From Bacteroidaceae bacterium (GTDB lineage Bacteria > Bacteroidota > Bacteroidia > Bacteroidales > Bacteroidaceae): 51,797 bases of DNA. How positions within the stretch are numbered: the stretch's first letter is position 1; each line of letters begins with the position of its first letter. The position numbers and the translations under genes are program-made. The notes below the pieces were generated by a model. That model saw only the letters and a list, made by a program, of their open reading frames with translations. It searched no databases and was not told the origin of the DNA. Shown here piece after piece: positions 7,412 through 15,151 of the stretch. The stretch covers positions 1 to 51,797 of the forward strand of contig JAFTUK010000015.1 in NCBI GenBank assembly GCA_017466325.1. Reading direction: 5' to 3'.

Positions 7412-7839
7412 ACATTATTGAACCCCCAAAAACTATATCGCAAATGGGCAGTTTCCCCCACTCTACCACTTCAAAACGGCAAGTTCCCTCCCCTCTACCC
7501 CCCCCCTCTAAAACCCTGAATGTGTAATTCCTAATTTGAGATTTTGTATTTCCTATGTGTAATAACTATTGTAATATCTAAGCCAAAATCAAGGATTTTT
7601 CGCCCTTCTACCCTACCCCACTTCAGCCGCCTTTCAAAGCACATTCGAACCTCATCCCAACAGAGCCAGCACAAAGCCCATAAAAGCCCCAAATACGCGC
7701 TCAAACCGCTCCACACAAGGGTTTTACCGTCTGCACACAAAAAAGGCCGCAGGTGCAAACCCACAGCCTCATAGATGTAAACCAGACGCAAACCTGCGCC
7801 TCCGTTTATGCCGTCAAAATTAAACCGAAATTAAACCAA

Positions 7840-7953
7840 TGTAAACGCTTCGTTTTGTGCCGCTCAACAGAGCAAACCGACCTAACCGACTGAAACACAA
7901 AGCAATTAACCCTCAAAAGGCTCTACCCTACATTATACACTTCGTTCTGTGCC
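7840..7953 (+). repeat. paired direct repeats, candidate transposase-binding sites at the phage end
   Basis: GTAAACGCTTCGTTTTGTGCC (ending at 7861) and TATACACTTCGTTCTGTGCC (ending at 7953) share TA-AC-CTTCGTT-TGTGCC and lie 92 bases apart. A third, inverted partial copy (ACGAAGCGTATGTAC) spans 7303-7318. Mu-type ends carry several transposase-binding sites at similar spacing, so this is a plausible attachment end; it is not demonstrated. Confidence 0.4.
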
Positions 7954-8171
7954 CCGTACATACGCGGGGCGTATGCAGAGTACAGTTCTCCAAATGCGTC
8001 TCTGTCTCCTTGTTTACAACGTTCTATAAGGCTCGTTTTATCCATCAACGACTCTATGCATCCTTTTATTATGTCCTGAAATGAATAAAAAGACTGCATG
8101 AGTAGGATTTTTTTACCTTGTTTTCAAGAAAAACATCAAAAGCCCCCCGAAGATGCCATTCATATACCCTG

Positions 8172-8239
8172 CCAGTACTCTCGTGGGAGTACTGCAGTTT
8201 CCCCGTGAGAGTACTGCAATACTCTCACGAGAGTACTGG
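8172..8239. repeat. array of three tandem 22-base palindromic units inside a 14-base inverted repeat
   Basis: Units occupy 8173-8194, 8195-8216 and 8217-8238, with no spacer. Each ends in GAGTACTG and is an imperfect palindrome around TCGTGG/CCGTGA-type centres. The outer 14 bases (8172-8185, CCAGTACTCTCGTG) are exactly complementary to 8226-8239. It lies 123 bases beyond the pyrC stop codon and might end that transcript. A second locus at 34511 has the same plan with different bases. Confidence 0.8.
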
Positions 8240-8361
8240 AACATGACTGGAAAATATTGGCAAAATCCCATGAACCTCTCCATGGAACATTTAGCCGTCT
8301 ATAATATGACTTTGAGTGTCCTATGCAAAAAACTTGCCAATAACATGCAAGTTAATTTCTG

Positions 8362-9681
8362 TCATAAAAAAGACAAAGCCGCACCATAAACATCCTCACG
8401 AACCTTGGCACCGTCCCACACGCATTTGCCATTGACCCATGTGGACATCACGCGCCAGTGCAGGGCATCGCCCTCGCGTGGCGACCATCCGCACTTGCTC
8501 AGCACATCCGACGATGCAATGGTGTACGGGACCTCGTCGCGACGGACAAGCACCAGGTCGGCCATCATGCCCTCGCGGATGAAACCACGGTCCTGTATGC
8601 CGAAGAGGGTGGCGGGATTGTGGCACATGAGTTGCACCATCCTTTCCATGGACAGGACACCCTCGTCCACCATTTCCAGCATGCTCACCAGCGAGAACTG
8701 GACCATGGGCATGCCACTGACGGCGGTACGCGCCCCACCCTGCTTCTCACTGAGCAAATGCGGTGCATGGTCGGTGCCTATGCAGGTGATGCGTCCGTCG
8801 GTAAGGCCGCGGCGCAAGGCCTCGCGGTCGCCCTCCGACTTGATTGCGGGATTGCACTTGATGCGTCCGCGCAGACGGGCATAGTCCTGGTCGGTGTACA
8901 GAAGGTGCGCCACGCATGCCTCGCCGGTGATGTTGCCGCCAAGGAGCGCCAACTCCCTTTCCGTGGAGATGTGCGCTATGTGCAGGCGTGCCCCGCTTGC
9001 CTTTGCCATTTCTGCCGCCAGGGCGGAACTCTGCCAGCATGCCTCGGCATCGCGTATTTCGGCATGGTGGGTTATGTCCGGGTCATCGCCGTACTTCTGC
9101 CTGGCCTCTGCCATGTTGGCGTTTATGCGTGCCGTGTCCTCGCAATGGGTCATGATGAGTTTCGGAGTCTTGGCAAAGAGTTCCTCCAGCATCTCGCGCT
9201 TGTCCACAAGCATGTTGCCCGTGCTGCTTCCCATGAAGAGTTTCACGGCAGGGTACTCTGTGGGGGGCATGGCCAGGATTTCATCAAGGTTGTCGTTGGT
9301 AGCGCCTATGAAGAAGCCGTAGTTCACGTGCATGCGCTCCCTGGCCAGAGCCATGCGCTGGCGCCAACGCTCCACGGTGGTTGTCTGCGGAACCACGTTG
9401 GGCATGTCCAGCACTGATGTCACGCCACCTGCTGTCGCCGCCATGCTCTCCGTGTGCATATCGGCCTTGGCGGTCATGCCCGGCTCGCGGAAATGCACGT
9501 GGTCGTCTATCACACCGGGCAGAAGGTACATGCCCGTGGCATCCACCACCCGGCAACCGTCCTGAGGTTCTATCTCGCCACCAAGGACGATGCGCTCTAT
9601 CCTGCCCTCACATACCAACAAGGAGCCGACGTGCGACTCCCCATTGTTTACTATCGTTGCATTGTTGATTATCGTCTTCAT
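8362..9681 (-). CDS. pyrC: dihydroorotase (class I, pyrimidine biosynthesis)
   Basis: The 439-residue protein closes carbamoyl aspartate to dihydroorotate in the cytoplasm. Visible motifs are DDHVHFREPG (metal-binding His pair) near residue 60, KLFMGSS (likely carbamylated Lys region), THCED, HIAHIS (metal-binding His) and TDHAPH (catalytic Asp). I start it at the ATG at 9681, because the longer frame upstream is the neighbouring gene read out of frame. Its ATG overlaps the glycosyltransferase stop codon by four bases, so the two are co-translated. It is the nearest host gene to the prophage and appears complete. Confidence 0.92.
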   Translation of the reverse strand: MKTIINNATIVNNGESHVGSLLVCEGRIERIVLGGEIEPQDGCRVVDATGMYLLPGVIDDHVHFREPGMTAKADMHTESMAATAGGVTSVLDMPNVVPQTTTVERWRQRMALARERMHVNYGFFIGATNDNLDEILAMPPTEYPAVKLFMGSSTGNMLVDKREMLEELFAKTPKLIMTHCEDTARINANMAEARQKYGDDPDITHHAEIRDAEACWQSSALAAEMAKASGARLHIAHISTERELALLGGNITGEACVAHLLYTDQDYARLRGRIKCNPAIKSEGDREALRRGLTDGRITCIGTDHAPHLLSEKQGGARTAVSGMPMVQFSLVSMLEMVDEGVLSMERMVQLMCHNPATLFGIQDRGFIREGMMADLVLVRRDEVPYTIASSDVLSKCGWSPREGDALHWRVMSTWVNGKCVWDGAKVREDVYGAALSFL

Positions 9682-10409
9682 GCCTTTCTTCTCTTGAAGT
9701 TGGTCATACGCAGTCTCATCACACCGAAAAGCGCCTCGCTGAATATGCCGCCCGACATCTTGCTTGTTCCCAACTCGCGGTTCACGAACACCACGGGCAC
9801 CTCCTTTATCTTGAAGCCCAGGCGCAGAGCCGTGTACTTCATCTCTATCTGGAAGGCATAGCCCTTGAAGCGGACATCGTCCAGCGACATGGTTTCCAGC
9901 ACCTTGCGTGTCCAGCACACGAAACCTGCGGTGGTGTCCCTGAGTTTTATGCCCAATACGGTGCGCACATAGGCGGAGGCATAGTAGGACATCAGCACAC
10001 GGCCTATAGGCCAGTTCACCACGTTCACACCGGTGATGTAGCGGCTTCCCACGGAAACGTCGTAACCCTCGTCGTGGCATGCGGCATACAGGCGCGGCAG
10101 GTCGGCAGGAGCGTGGGAGAAGTCGGCATCCATCTCGAAGATGTACTCGTAGCCGTGCTCCAGCGCCCACTTGAAACCGCAGATATAGGCCGTGCCCAGA
10201 CCCAGTTTGCCGGAACGCTCCACGATGTTCACGCGTCCCTTGAACTCGTCAGCCATCAGGCCCTTCACAATGGCGGCCGTTCCGTCGGGACTTCCGTCGT
10301 CTATCACCAGCACGTCAAAGTCCTTTTCCAGGGACGTCACGGCACGTATGATGGCCTCTATGTTTTCCTTCTCGTTATAGGTGGGGATGATAATTACGCT
10401 GTCGCTCAT
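9678..10409 (-). CDS. polyprenol-phosphate mannosyltransferase-like glycosyltransferase (GT2, DPM1 type)
   Basis: At 243 residues it matches the short DPM1-type enzymes that move a sugar from a nucleotide sugar to a lipid phosphate on the inner membrane face. It begins with the GT2 signature VIIIPTYNEKENIE. VLVIDDGSPDGT follows near residue 35, and a DxD-type motif EMDADFSH near residue 93 binds the metal-sugar complex. There is no C-terminal membrane domain. It lies upstream of pyrC in one leftward unit; such pairing is common in Bacteroidales. The exact sugar donor cannot be read from sequence. Confidence 0.85.
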   Translation of the reverse strand: MSDSVIIIPTYNEKENIEAIIRAVTSLEKDFDVLVIDDGSPDGTAAIVKGLMADEFKGRVNIVERSGKLGLGTAYICGFKWALEHGYEYIFEMDADFSHAPADLPRLYAACHDEGYDVSVGSRYITGVNVVNWPIGRVLMSYYASAYVRTVLGIKLRDTTAGFVCWTRKVLETMSLDDVRFKGYAFQIEMKYTALRLGFKIKEVPVVFVNRELGTSKMSGGIFSEALFGVMRLRMTNFKRRKA

Positions 10410-10435
10410 GAATTGTTTTAGGTTGTTTTCTCAAA

Positions 10436-10443
10436 CAAAGATA
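10436..10443 (-). promoter_or_regulatory. promoter (-7 box) for the glycosyltransferase-pyrC unit
   Basis: TATCTTTG on the minus strand lies 27 bases before the glycosyltransferase start codon. The -33 region (GTTG on the minus strand, 20 bases further) is weak. Confidence 0.6.
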
Positions 10444-10614
10444 CATCTTTTCTCTGTTACCCACAACTATTTTGCCCGCCAAACACACGCAAACGATATA
10501 TTTTCATTGCCTTTGCACGTGAAAGCCATTTGAAAACAGACAATACTGTTGGATATACGATTAAGGAGAGTACGCAAATTGCTCTTTGTTTACCCAAGCC
10601 CTTCATTCGTTTTA

Positions 10615-11898
10615 TTACTCCTCTACTCTATCTCTATGATGAAAACGGAACAATCTTCCAACCATAAGATAGTTGTTGTCTCTATCCACATCTATACTTC
10701 CTGCGAGAGCGGAGAGTTTCTTGCGTATGGATGGCGTAAGGCTGTCTTTGCTTAGCGCCTCCTGCAATTCTGCCTTTAAGGTCTGCGGAGAGAGGTTGCG
10801 AACGTAATATCCACCACTCGAGTGCTTAAGCCAGTATGTTCTGGTACCACCCAGAAAGTCGTTATAGACACTGTACTTACCGCCACGCAATGTGCGCTTG
10901 TCTATAATATATTCATTGTGTCCGTATGTTATGGTTGATTCAAGACCAGACTCCTGCATTCCGTCCATCGTAGTAACGAGGAAACAGGTTGGGTGCTCCA
11001 AATAGGAGTGCGGCAATATCCTGTCCTCAGGAAAAGACATTGTAAAGACCGGCTGCAGTATGTTACTCTCCTTTACATAGTGATACAAGGTATCGTTCCT
11101 TTGTGGATAAAACTCCAATACGGAGAAGTCAAATGCACAGGTATTCTGCCTGCTATAGGTTTCTACGCTATAAGTGTCGCTAACCAGAAAAGGATTGTAC
11201 GCCAGTTCGCGTAACACATTGCCTTTGAAATCCTGTACCCATACGATATGCGGATTACGCTTCCATGGAATTGAGGCAATGGTTATTTCCTCGTGCTCTC
11301 CATCCACTCTGAACACTGGTTTGCCGTAGGTCTTCGTCTGCCCGCCTGATTGATTCAAAGGAATATAGCCCTGAAACTGCCCCTGCATATCATAAACGAG
11401 CAGTTCGCGTGCCGCCCATGGCATAATGTAGATACGGTTGTGTTTTTCGTCCATTTGAAAGTCATAAACCTGTCCGTAGTTGCCACGTCCATTCCCTGAA
11501 GACCCGATATTGCACACGAATTTCCCTTCGCGAGTAAATAGTTTGAAGGGCATATTTCTACTGTTATTAAGCAGGAAATAGTTATCAGTTACGTAGACGC
11601 CGGTATTTCGCACATAAGCCCCGTCGCTTGCCTCGAGAGGAACAATCTCCAAATCTTCCACGAAATGACTCAAAGGAAGTGCTATGCTGTCAGTCAACCT
11701 CTCCGGATGGCACACTACCACCGTGTCGCCATCTATAAGGACACGCTCTGCCACCACCGGCAGTTCATCTAAACGCGTAACATAATTCTTGGCTCCGTTC
11801 AATAAAGAAGTGAAAGCTTTTCCGCTATCTGTATTTCGCTCTCCGCAAGAGGCAAACAATACAATCGCTGTAATAAGAGAAAATATCATCCTATCCAT
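10615..11898 (-). CDS. lipoprotein, putative six-bladed beta-propeller
   Basis: I begin at 11898, where AAGGAGGA lies just upstream and a lipoprotein signal starts (MDRMIFSLITAIVLFASC, Cys18). The 427-residue product resembles the Bacteroidota six-bladed beta-propeller lipoproteins (DUF4934/BF3164-like). It shows repeated strand pairs such as FVCNIGSSGNGRGNYGQV (the Gly-rich turn typical of this group) and NRIYIMPWAARELLVYD. These proteins are outer-membrane or periplasmic and of unknown function. It follows the TPR-HTH regulator by 19 bases and probably shares its transcript. Two relatives are encoded divergently (13976 and 15152). Confidence 0.75.
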   Translation of the reverse strand: MDRMIFSLITAIVLFASCGERNTDSGKAFTSLLNGAKNYVTRLDELPVVAERVLIDGDTVVVCHPERLTDSIALPLSHFVEDLEIVPLEASDGAYVRNTGVYVTDNYFLLNNSRNMPFKLFTREGKFVCNIGSSGNGRGNYGQVYDFQMDEKHNRIYIMPWAARELLVYDMQGQFQGYIPLNQSGGQTKTYGKPVFRVDGEHEEITIASIPWKRNPHIVWVQDFKGNVLRELAYNPFLVSDTYSVETYSRQNTCAFDFSVLEFYPQRNDTLYHYVKESNILQPVFTMSFPEDRILPHSYLEHPTCFLVTTMDGMQESGLESTITYGHNEYIIDKRTLRGGKYSVYNDFLGGTRTYWLKHSSGGYYVRNLSPQTLKAELQEALSKDSLTPSIRKKLSALAGSIDVDRDNNYLMVGRLFRFHHRDRVEE

Positions 11899-11917
11899 AC
11901 ATACATCCTCCTTGTGC

Positions 11918-13510
11918 TCAAAATCTCTGAAGGAAATCATCCAAGGTCTGTCCGTGCAACAAAGCATCGCCCATCTTCTCCTTCAGCCTCTGCTTCCTAC
12001 GACTTACAGAGGCCTTGTTGATACAATAGATATTGGCCAAATCGTGCATACTGACATTGATTTTCAGCAGACAACAGAAGTTAAGGTCTGCCACATTCAA
12101 ATCCGGCACAACCCTTTGCAATCGAGCAGTAAACTGATCATACTCCGTATCCATCAGCATACGAATCTCCTTCCACTCCCTTTCGCTGATAGCAATGGCC
12201 TTGTCGTTTTCCTTCAGTTCATAATTGAGAGAGGGGAGTTTCTGAAACACAGACATCTTCCTTATCAACTGCTCTCGCAATCTGTTGGCCTTCTCTCGCA
12301 ATCTGCCCAGTTCCTCTGCCTGTCGCAATAGGCGGTTCTCCTGCTCCATTTGTATCTGCCTTGCCTCCATCTCCTTCCTCTTCTTTATCTGGAAGACGAA
12401 AACAAAGCCTGCCGAAACCAAGGAAAGCACAAAGAGCAGCGAGACGATGACTATCACCTGTTGCTGACGACTGATTTTCAGAGCATCTATCTCAGTGGTC
12501 AGTTTCAATTCCTTGAAAGCATTGTCCCTGGCCTGTCTGCCGTACGAGGCAAACACCTGACCGATATACCCCGACACATCCTGATGATACTGATAGGATT
12601 TTTCAGCATCTCCCATGGTAAGGTAGTATTGCGACAAGTGATACATTGCCTCGGTGGCAAGGAAAAGGTTCTCCGAGCATGCCACCAAATGATAGTACTG
12701 CAGGGCAGAATCTTGCTGATGTTTCAAGTCGTGCAACTGCGCTTTGTACATATTATGAGCCGCCACATCACTCCGTCTCATATATCGGCGACTATCATGA
12801 AGCAGCCGCATCAGTTCGTCATAGCGATACTGCTCATGATAAAGTCTGCGATAACGCTCTTGCAGATAAGCAAGATATTCCACATCATTCGCCTTCTCCG
12901 CCATGGACTGAATTGAATCAAGATAATTCTCGGCCTCATCATATCGCTTCAAATCCAAGAGGTACTCAGCCTTGAGGCACAGAAGATTGCGAACCTTTTC
13001 CCCCTCTGTATTCATGGCAATACGTTTGTCTATATAGTGCAATGCAGAATCTGCCACGCCTTGCTGCCTGAATATTGTTGCCTTCATGGAATAACACCAT
13101 CGAATACCAGCGCTGTCGGCAGAAAGCACAAAATCTTGATATAGCAAATGCATCAGAGAATCAACCTTCTGATATTCGTTCCTGTAGCAATGGTTTGAGA
13201 CCAACACACTGCGCATTGTCCTCAGATTGGCTGTATCTTTCATCTCCTCGTAATAAGCCATCGTTTCATACAACTGCTCCATTTCTGCAGGAACACTGGC
13301 CAACATACAACCGGACATCAGTCTGTGGAAGGTGTGCTTCTCCTCGCCAACCAATTTCTCCTCATTGATTTTATACAATATCTGCAGGACGCTGTCTCTA
13401 TCTCCATTCCTACTGTGCCTCTCTGCCTCCAGTAGCCACTGGGCAGTTCTGTTCTGTGACATGCATGCCACCATCAGCAGCAGTGAAAATAATATAGACA
13501 TGTATTTCAT
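11918..13510 (-). CDS. membrane-spanning TPR-HTH regulator with a lipoprotein-type N-terminus
   Basis: I choose the ATG at 13510 because it begins a lipoprotein-like signal (MKYMSILFSLLLMVAC, Cys16). The 530 residues comprise TPR-like helical repeats (about 25-340), one membrane helix (351-373), a coiled coil (375-420) and a C-terminal HTH (about 474-512, ADLNFCCLLKINVSMHDLAN, then KASVSRRKQRLKEKMG). This suggests a periplasmic sensor joined through the membrane to a cytoplasmic DNA-binding domain. Its likely targets are the divergent promoters at 13541-13943. A similar plan occurs in Bacteroidota regulators; the signal sensed is unknown. Confidence 0.75.
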   Translation of the reverse strand: MKYMSILFSLLLMVACMSQNRTAQWLLEAERHSRNGDRDSVLQILYKINEEKLVGEEKHTFHRLMSGCMLASVPAEMEQLYETMAYYEEMKDTANLRTMRSVLVSNHCYRNEYQKVDSLMHLLYQDFVLSADSAGIRWCYSMKATIFRQQGVADSALHYIDKRIAMNTEGEKVRNLLCLKAEYLLDLKRYDEAENYLDSIQSMAEKANDVEYLAYLQERYRRLYHEQYRYDELMRLLHDSRRYMRRSDVAAHNMYKAQLHDLKHQQDSALQYYHLVACSENLFLATEAMYHLSQYYLTMGDAEKSYQYHQDVSGYIGQVFASYGRQARDNAFKELKLTTEIDALKISRQQQVIVIVSLLFVLSLVSAGFVFVFQIKKRKEMEARQIQMEQENRLLRQAEELGRLREKANRLREQLIRKMSVFQKLPSLNYELKENDKAIAISEREWKEIRMLMDTEYDQFTARLQRVVPDLNVADLNFCCLLKINVSMHDLANIYCINKASVSRRKQRLKEKMGDALLHGQTLDDFLQRF

Positions 13511-13547
13511 AAGAGAAAAGAAAGAAATAACTATTGGTTTCTGAACG

Positions 13548-13579
13548 CAAAGATACAACAATATGTTGGTGCAGACAAG
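13548..13579 (-). promoter_or_regulatory. promoter for the TPR-HTH regulator unit
   Basis: On the minus strand CTTG (13579-13576), 20 bases, then TATCTTTG (13555-13548) precede the regulator start at 13510. The expected start site is near 13541. Confidence 0.65.
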
Positions 13580-13826
13580 AAAAGTGATGTACAATGCAGA
13601 AGCACTAAACACTTATAATTCAGCAACATCACATATTGTCATGATGTACATTTTCAATAATATCAATATTCGCACGCTCTACAAGAGATATTACAAGTTT
13701 TGAAACCCATAGCGAACTCTACCGAAGCTTTTCCTTTGTTTTCAAGTCGCGAGGGACGCCCGAAAGAATAGTTTCAGGACCATCTGGGGTCCTATACGAC
13801 ACTGCACTTTCTATCCAAAAGTATCA

Positions 13827-13912
13827 ATGTACATCGGTATCTGTACTTACTTACAGAACAAACCACTGATTTGCAACCTTTTCAGACAGGAGCACATGTA
13901 CATCGGCATTTG
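13827..13912 (+). promoter_or_regulatory. tandem 17-base direct repeats upstream of the efflux operon
   Basis: ATGTACATCGGTATCTG at 13827-13843 recurs as ATGTACATCGGCATTTG at 13896-13912, 15 of 17 bases identical and 69 bases apart. The end of the second copy forms the TTTG of the -33 element, a placement typical of activator sites. Confidence 0.55.
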
Positions 13913-13943
13913 CGCCAGTAGCGGCACAATTGCCATACCTTTG
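13909..13943 (+). promoter_or_regulatory. promoter of the propeller-lipoprotein/RND operon
   Basis: TTTG at 13909-13912 and TACCTTTG at 13936-13943 are 23 bases apart, slightly longer than the usual 19-21, which fits a promoter that needs an activator. The first gene starts at 13976. Confidence 0.65.
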
Positions 13944-13975
13944 CAACGGCCAAACAAACCTATATATGTATTATC

Positions 13976-15106
13976 ATGAAAACACATGCATTTAACATTG
14001 CCTTCGTAGCAGTATGCCTGCTAACCGGATGCACAGGAAAAAGTGTAAATGACTCATCCGCTAATATCTGGACATTTGATGTAACAAAGGAATATCCCAA
14101 AAAGGAAATGTATATCCAAGACATTGCCGATGTGAAATATATACCCTTGGAAAGCAACGACTCCATGTTGTGGCTCGGAAGCGAAATAGCATTCCTTGAC
14201 GAAGACTATATCATCGGTGCCAATCCACGCTCTGGCATATTGGTTCACGACAATAAGGGAAAAGCGCTGCATAGTTTTCATCGCAAAGGCAGTGGACCTG
14301 GAGAATACAACTGGTTGTCCTTTGCACAATACGATAAGACACAGAATGAGATATACATCCTTAGTTATTCCGAATGCAAGTTCTATGTATATGATATAAA
14401 AGGTAACTTCAAGCGTTCCTTTCCCACACACTGCAACACACAGAACATAATGGAGAGATTCTTCCTGATGGGTGATGAAATAATAGGATATTGCAGAGAA
14501 AACACCTATTTGTGCCTAGACAAAAAGAGCGGTTCTGTCCTTGGGAAATACTCTTTCGGAGCATCTGCCAACTTTGGCGGTTCGTATTATTCGGACAATA
14601 TGCGAGTCAACAATCAGGTTACGACATTTGTCAAGGACAGCAATGGCTATATCCTCACATCATACGCATCAGACACCACATGGCTTCTGACCACGGAAAA
14701 GATATTAGTACCAATAGGTGTAAGAACACCATCGGCACTTACCATGGAGGAACCAATATTCCTCTTGCCTGTAAAGAACACTCCAAGGTACTACTTTACT
14801 TATACGCAAAAGAAAGCCGTAGGTTATCCAGAGGTAATGTATATGGTGGATAAAGCGGAAAATAGGATATACTCACTGGAATCCGAACTTAAAAACAAGG
14901 ATTGCGTTGGTCAAAAGGTTTCTTTCTACGGAATGTTTATTACCCAAGCCAACTTACAGAGCAGTATCGCCGTACAAACAATGAGCGCATCCTTCCTGAT
15001 TGATTCATATGAAGATGGTCGCCTATCGGGAAGGTTGAAAGAGATAGCCTCTAACCTCAAAGAGGATGACAATCCCGTGTTGATGATAATAGCGTTCAAG
15101 GAATGA
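13976..15106 (+). CDS. lipoprotein, putative six-bladed beta-propeller
   Basis: The 376-residue protein has a lipoprotein signal (MKTHAFNIAFVAVCLLTGC, Cys19). It then shows the pattern of this propeller group: DIADVKYIPLES near residue 50, FHRKGSGPGEYN near residue 100 and EIYILSYSECKFYVYDIKG near 125. The Gly-Pro-Gly-Glu-Tyr turn is shared with the next gene. Such proteins face the periplasm or the outer surface, and their ligand is unknown. It is the first gene of the operon that continues with a second propeller protein and a tripartite pump, so a sensing or substrate-handling role is possible. Confidence 0.78.
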   Translation: MKTHAFNIAFVAVCLLTGCTGKSVNDSSANIWTFDVTKEYPKKEMYIQDIADVKYIPLESNDSMLWLGSEIAFLDEDYIIGANPRSGILVHDNKGKALHSFHRKGSGPGEYNWLSFAQYDKTQNEIYILSYSECKFYVYDIKGNFKRSFPTHCNTQNIMERFFLMGDEIIGYCRENTYLCLDKKSGSVLGKYSFGASANFGGSYYSDNMRVNNQVTTFVKDSNGYILTSYASDTTWLLTTEKILVPIGVRTPSALTMEEPIFLLPVKNTPRYYFTYTQKKAVGYPEVMYMVDKAENRIYSLESELKNKDCVGQKVSFYGMFITQANLQSSIAVQTMSASFLIDSYEDGRLSGRLKEIASNLKEDDNPVLMIIAFKE

Positions 15107-15151
15107 ACAGATATCGTTTCAAATCAATTACTAACTAAAAACATTAGCGTT

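Larger units (their letters stand above)
1..8100. mobile_element. Mu-like transposable prophage, early and immunity region (one end)
   Basis: The gene order matches the left end of Mu-type phages read right to left: repressor, Ner-position gene, MuA-like transposase, MuB-like ATPase, then early accessory genes including a GemA homologue. The structural half lies beyond the left edge of the window. The right boundary is an inference: the last phage gene stops at 7304, repeats suggestive of the phage end occupy about 7303-7955, and the host gene pyrC ends at 8362. The exact terminus and the target duplication cannot be placed without the other end or an empty-site genome. Confidence 0.85.
7305..8361. 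other. gene-free phage-end/host junction region
   Basis: About 1,050 bases contain no convincing gene. The left part (7320-7620) is C-rich on the plus strand, with repeated CTCTACC and TACCCTACC motifs: GGCA(A)GTT...CTCTACC pairs near 7447 and 7478, an inverted TAGGGTAGGGTA at 7344-7355, and TACCCTACC at 7609. The middle holds two direct copies of a CTTCGTT-TGTGCC motif (7840-7861 and 7933-7953). The right part holds the 22-base palindrome array and then the pyrC 3' end. The phage terminus probably lies between about 7955 and 8150. Confidence 0.55.
13511..13975. other. divergent intergenic region with possible regulator sites
   Basis: These 465 bases separate the regulator from the efflux operon and hold no gene. 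They contain both promoters, a hairpin (AGGACC at 13776-13781 with GGTCCT at 13788-13793), and several TGTACA motifs (about 13588, 13645, 13829 and 13898). Two of these motifs extend into the 17-base direct repeat described separately. Confidence 0.6.

Noticed and set aside
7531-7791. 86-residue minus-strand gene in the phage end region
   Set aside because: The composition is dominated by Trp, Cys and Leu from C-rich DNA, there is no start context, and it crosses the repeat-rich stretch.
7857-8084. 75-residue plus-strand gene in the phage end region
   Set aside because: It lies over the direct repeats, has no start signal and shows no protein-like pattern.
8172-8239. Tandem repeats as a CRISPR array
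   Set aside because: There are no spacers between the 22-base units and no cas genes nearby; the overall inverted symmetry is not CRISPR-like.
8458-9417. 319-residue plus-strand gene over pyrC
   Set aside because: It is a shadow of pyrC with no recognisable motif.
8362-10170. 602-residue dihydroorotase with a long N-terminal extension
   Set aside because: The extension is the glycosyltransferase gene read in another frame; the true start at 9681 overlaps that gene's stop.
13612-13612. Regulator start at 13612
   Set aside because: It lies upstream of the promoter boxes at 13548-13579; the lipoprotein start at 13510 is downstream of them.
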